DNA of 64,000 bases. Source: Tropicibacter naphthalenivorans (GTDB lineage Bacteria > Pseudomonadota > Alphaproteobacteria > Rhodobacterales > Rhodobacteraceae). A program made the position numbers and the translations under genes. Numbering within the stretch: position 1 is the stretch's first letter; every line of letters starts with the position of its first letter. The notes beneath the pieces were generated by a model. It saw nothing but the letters and a program-made list of their open reading frames with translations. It was not told where the DNA came from and ran no database searches. The stretch covers positions 124,001 to 188,000 of the forward strand of contig NZ_FWXX01000002.1 in the NCBI RefSeq assembly GCF_900176475.1. Direction: 5' to 3'. This document shows positions 62,690 to 64,000 of this stretch, piece by piece.

Positions 62690-64000
62690 ATGGGCGCGGG
62701 CGGGCCAACCGGGCGGAACAAAAAGAAGGTGACGTGGGGCGTGACAGAGTGGAGCGGTTGGACGGTTTTGGGCGGTCTCGGCGGTGGCGCGGGGCTGGTG
62801 ACGCTTGCGCTATACATGCTGCACCGGAGCCAAGACCGCCGCGAGGCGCGCCTGCGCGCCAAGATCATTGACCCAAGCCCAGACCAGCGCGGCGCGGTGA
62901 TTGCCCGCTATGGCACCAGCGGCGACAGCGCCTATTACCCCGCCTTGAAGGCACTGCTGGATTGGGCGGATGGGTTTTATGGCTTTAGGGGCGAAGCGTT
63001 CGCGCGGTGCTTAACGCTGGCCTACGTCTATCCGGTCCTTTTTGCCTTCATCGGCTGGGCGCTGTTCAATACATGGTCCGTCCAAGGGCTGGAGCTTTTT
63101 TCCGACACGCCAGACCACGCGGCGCGTCTGGGCAAGGTTGCAATCCTGCTCGCCAGAGTGATCGCCGTGACTTTGTTTTTAAGGTGGTGGGTACCAGAAA
63201 CCAATCCAATCCGCGACAGGCTGCGAATTTGCGTTCACAAGCTTACCCAAGTGGCCGGCCTTCATGCGAAGGCGGCCACTTGGGTGGTTGAGATTCTTGA
63301 CACCGTTGTCGTTGCCGTTGTCGTTGTCGTTGCCGTTGTCGTTGCCCATGTCGTTGCCGTTGTCGTTGCCGTTGTCGTTGCCGGTGTCTTTGCCGGTGTC
63401 GTTGTCGTTGCCGGTGTCGTTGCCGGTGTCGAAAATGCCGAAGCCGCAGCGCTCCTCCTCTTCTTCTTCCACCTCCTTCCTTTCGCCAACGCCTTCGCCG
63501 ATTGGCTGTCCCTCGGCCTCACCCGCCTGCTACTCCGAGACCTCCACAACCGTCACGCCAAAGACAAAACCGCCGGATGGGGCAGCTTGCTGATCCATCT
63601 GCTGGTCGATGTGATCGCCGCGTTGGTCTGTCTGGGGCTGCTTTTGGCCGCCATGATCGGACTGCTCGAAGGCTGGGCCATGCTCTCGCCCGAGACCCTG
63701 CCGCTCGACTGGCGCGACTACTGGGAAACCGCGCAAGACCACCCCGAACAGGCCACCGCGCTGTGGCTGCTGTGTGTGACCACGCTGCTGCCGACCTTTG
63801 GGCATTTGCTGTTCGTGCTGACCTTTAGCCTGACGCGCAATTCCTCAAAGACGCAAAAGGCCGTGGACAAGCTGCGCGACATGGACACCGCCCCCAGCGA
63901 CGCTCAAGTCAACGCGGTCATCGACCTGCTGGCGGCGGGCAAGCGACGCGCCATCGCCGTCGCCGTGCTGCTGTCGCTGCTGACCGTCGTCTTCCTGACG
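62690..64000 (+). CDS. Unrecognised polytopic membrane protein with Val/Ala/Gly repeat tract (partial, runs off the window)
   Basis: One frame stays open for 437 codons from an ATG at 62690 to the window end. GTG starts at 62729 or 62741 and an ATG at 62660 are also possible. Hydrophobic segments lie near residues 24-44, 109-126, 150-168, 206-247, 252-269, 301-328, 357-382 and 421-437, so it is an inner-membrane protein with about eight helices. Residues 206-247 are only Val, Ala and Gly plus one His and one Phe, coded by a GTT-GYC microsatellite. A strong hairpin lies just before it. I recognise no family. It is divergent from purM. Confidence 0.7.
   Translation, partial: MGAGGPTGRNKKKVTWGVTEWSGWTVLGGLGGGAGLVTLALYMLHRSQDRREARLRAKIIDPSPDQRGAVIARYGTSGDSAYYPALKALLDWADGFYGFRGEAFARCLTLAYVYPVLFAFIGWALFNTWSVQGLELFSDTPDHAARLGKVAILLARVIAVTLFLRWWVPETNPIRDRLRICVHKLTQVAGLHAKAATWVVEILDTVVVAVVVVVAVVVAHVVAVVVAVVVAGVFAGVVVVAGVVAGVENAEAAALLLFFFHLLPFANAFADWLSLGLTRLLLRDLHNRHAKDKTAGWGSLLIHLLVDVIAALVCLGLLLAAMIGLLEGWAMLSPETLPLDWRDYWETAQDHPEQATALWLLCVTTLLPTFGHLLFVLTFSLTRNSSKTQKAVDKLRDMDTAPSDAQVNAVIDLLAAGKRRAIAVAVLLSLLTVVFLT
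63245..63285. repeat. Long hairpin inside the membrane-protein gene
   Basis: ACCCAAGTGGCC (63245-63256) pairs with GGCCACTTGGGT (63274-63285), and inside it GCCTTC pairs with GAAGGC around ATGC. This makes an 18-bp stem with a single bulged G. Confidence 0.8.
63305..63430 (+). repeat. In-frame GTT-GYC microsatellite (126 nt, 42 codons)
   Basis: The tract is built almost wholly from the hexamers GTTGTC, GTTGCC and GGTGTC in codon phase. Each gain or loss of a hexamer adds or removes two residues without changing the frame. Variants (CAT, TTT, GGT codons) are single-base changes of GTT or GTC. Confidence 0.85.

Noticed and set aside
63305-63430. Repeat tract considered as a CRISPR-like array
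   Set aside because: The repeats are contiguous hexamers with no spacers.
63179-63472. Minus-strand frame rich in Gly-Asn-Asp repeats that looks RTX- or calcium-repeat-like
   Set aside because: It is the reverse complement of the GTT-GYC microsatellite, lies wholly inside a 437-codon plus-strand frame, and has no family features outside the repeat.

Overview
The window looks like chromosomal DNA of an alphaproteobacterium of the Rhodobacteraceae, most likely the Roseobacter group. This is inferred from the high GC content, the gene content and the gene order: a class II B12-dependent ribonucleotide reductase, a phoR-pstSCAB-phoU-phoB cluster whose PstC and PstA have long N-terminal extensions, purM-purN-rnd, rpsB-tsf, yicC-gmk, and qorB with a divergent HxlR regulator. 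I see no rRNA, integrase, transposase, prophage or CRISPR array. One tRNA gene, tRNA-Pro(TGG), is present. The window cuts through a gene at each end.

Layout. 1-5.5 kb: start of a PfkB-family sugar kinase, a 630-bp control region rich in NrdR-like, DnaA-like and CtrA-like sites, nrdJ, and a small secreted EF-hand protein. 5.6-13.4 kb: secreted rhodanese, YitT membrane protein, glycosyltransferase, icd, Bcr/CflA exporter, K+ channel coupled to a DsbA/FrnE-like oxidoreductase, and acyl-CoA synthetase. 13.5-25.8 kb: XRE-cupin regulator, ZIP transporter, a complete branched-chain amino acid ABC transporter (livK-G-F-H-M), PQQ-type sugar dehydrogenase, sulfotransferase, GlxA/AraC regulator, class II DAHP synthase and a PAS_5 protein. 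26-28.1 kb: yicC-gmk and a gamma-carbonic anhydrase. 28.2-36.9 kb: the phosphate regulon, with Pho boxes before a PLP enzyme-phoR unit and before pstS. 37-40.5 kb: two structured palindromic repeats, a HupE/UreJ-like membrane protein, rpsB and tsf.

40.9-46.1 kb is a visibly more AT-rich signalling islet, all on the minus strand: a response regulator, a membrane histidine kinase, a REC-kinase hybrid and a LuxR-type regulator without an adjacent luxI. 46.4-64 kb returns to housekeeping genes: glutaryl-CoA dehydrogenase with a divergent LysR regulator, tRNA-Pro, a DUF192 lipoprotein, a double cold-shock protein, pdxH, fabI, gpt, qorB/HxlR, an aminotransferase, a PpiD-like foldase, trpE, sufE, a lipoprotein and purM-purN-rnd. 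The window ends inside an unrecognised polytopic membrane protein that carries a Val/Ala/Gly microsatellite.

The observations most worth a second look are: (1) two tandem three-stem palindromic units after phoB whose outer stems differ in sequence but stay paired; (2) the 126-nt GTT-GYC coding microsatellite next to an 18-bp hairpin inside the last gene; (3) the LuxR/two-component islet, with a LuxR that lacks several canonical AHL-binding residues; (4) a Pho box placing a PLP enzyme and phoR under PhoB; (5) the NrdR/DnaA/CtrA-like control region of nrdJ. All gene functions are read from sequence motifs by eye; no database search was run.
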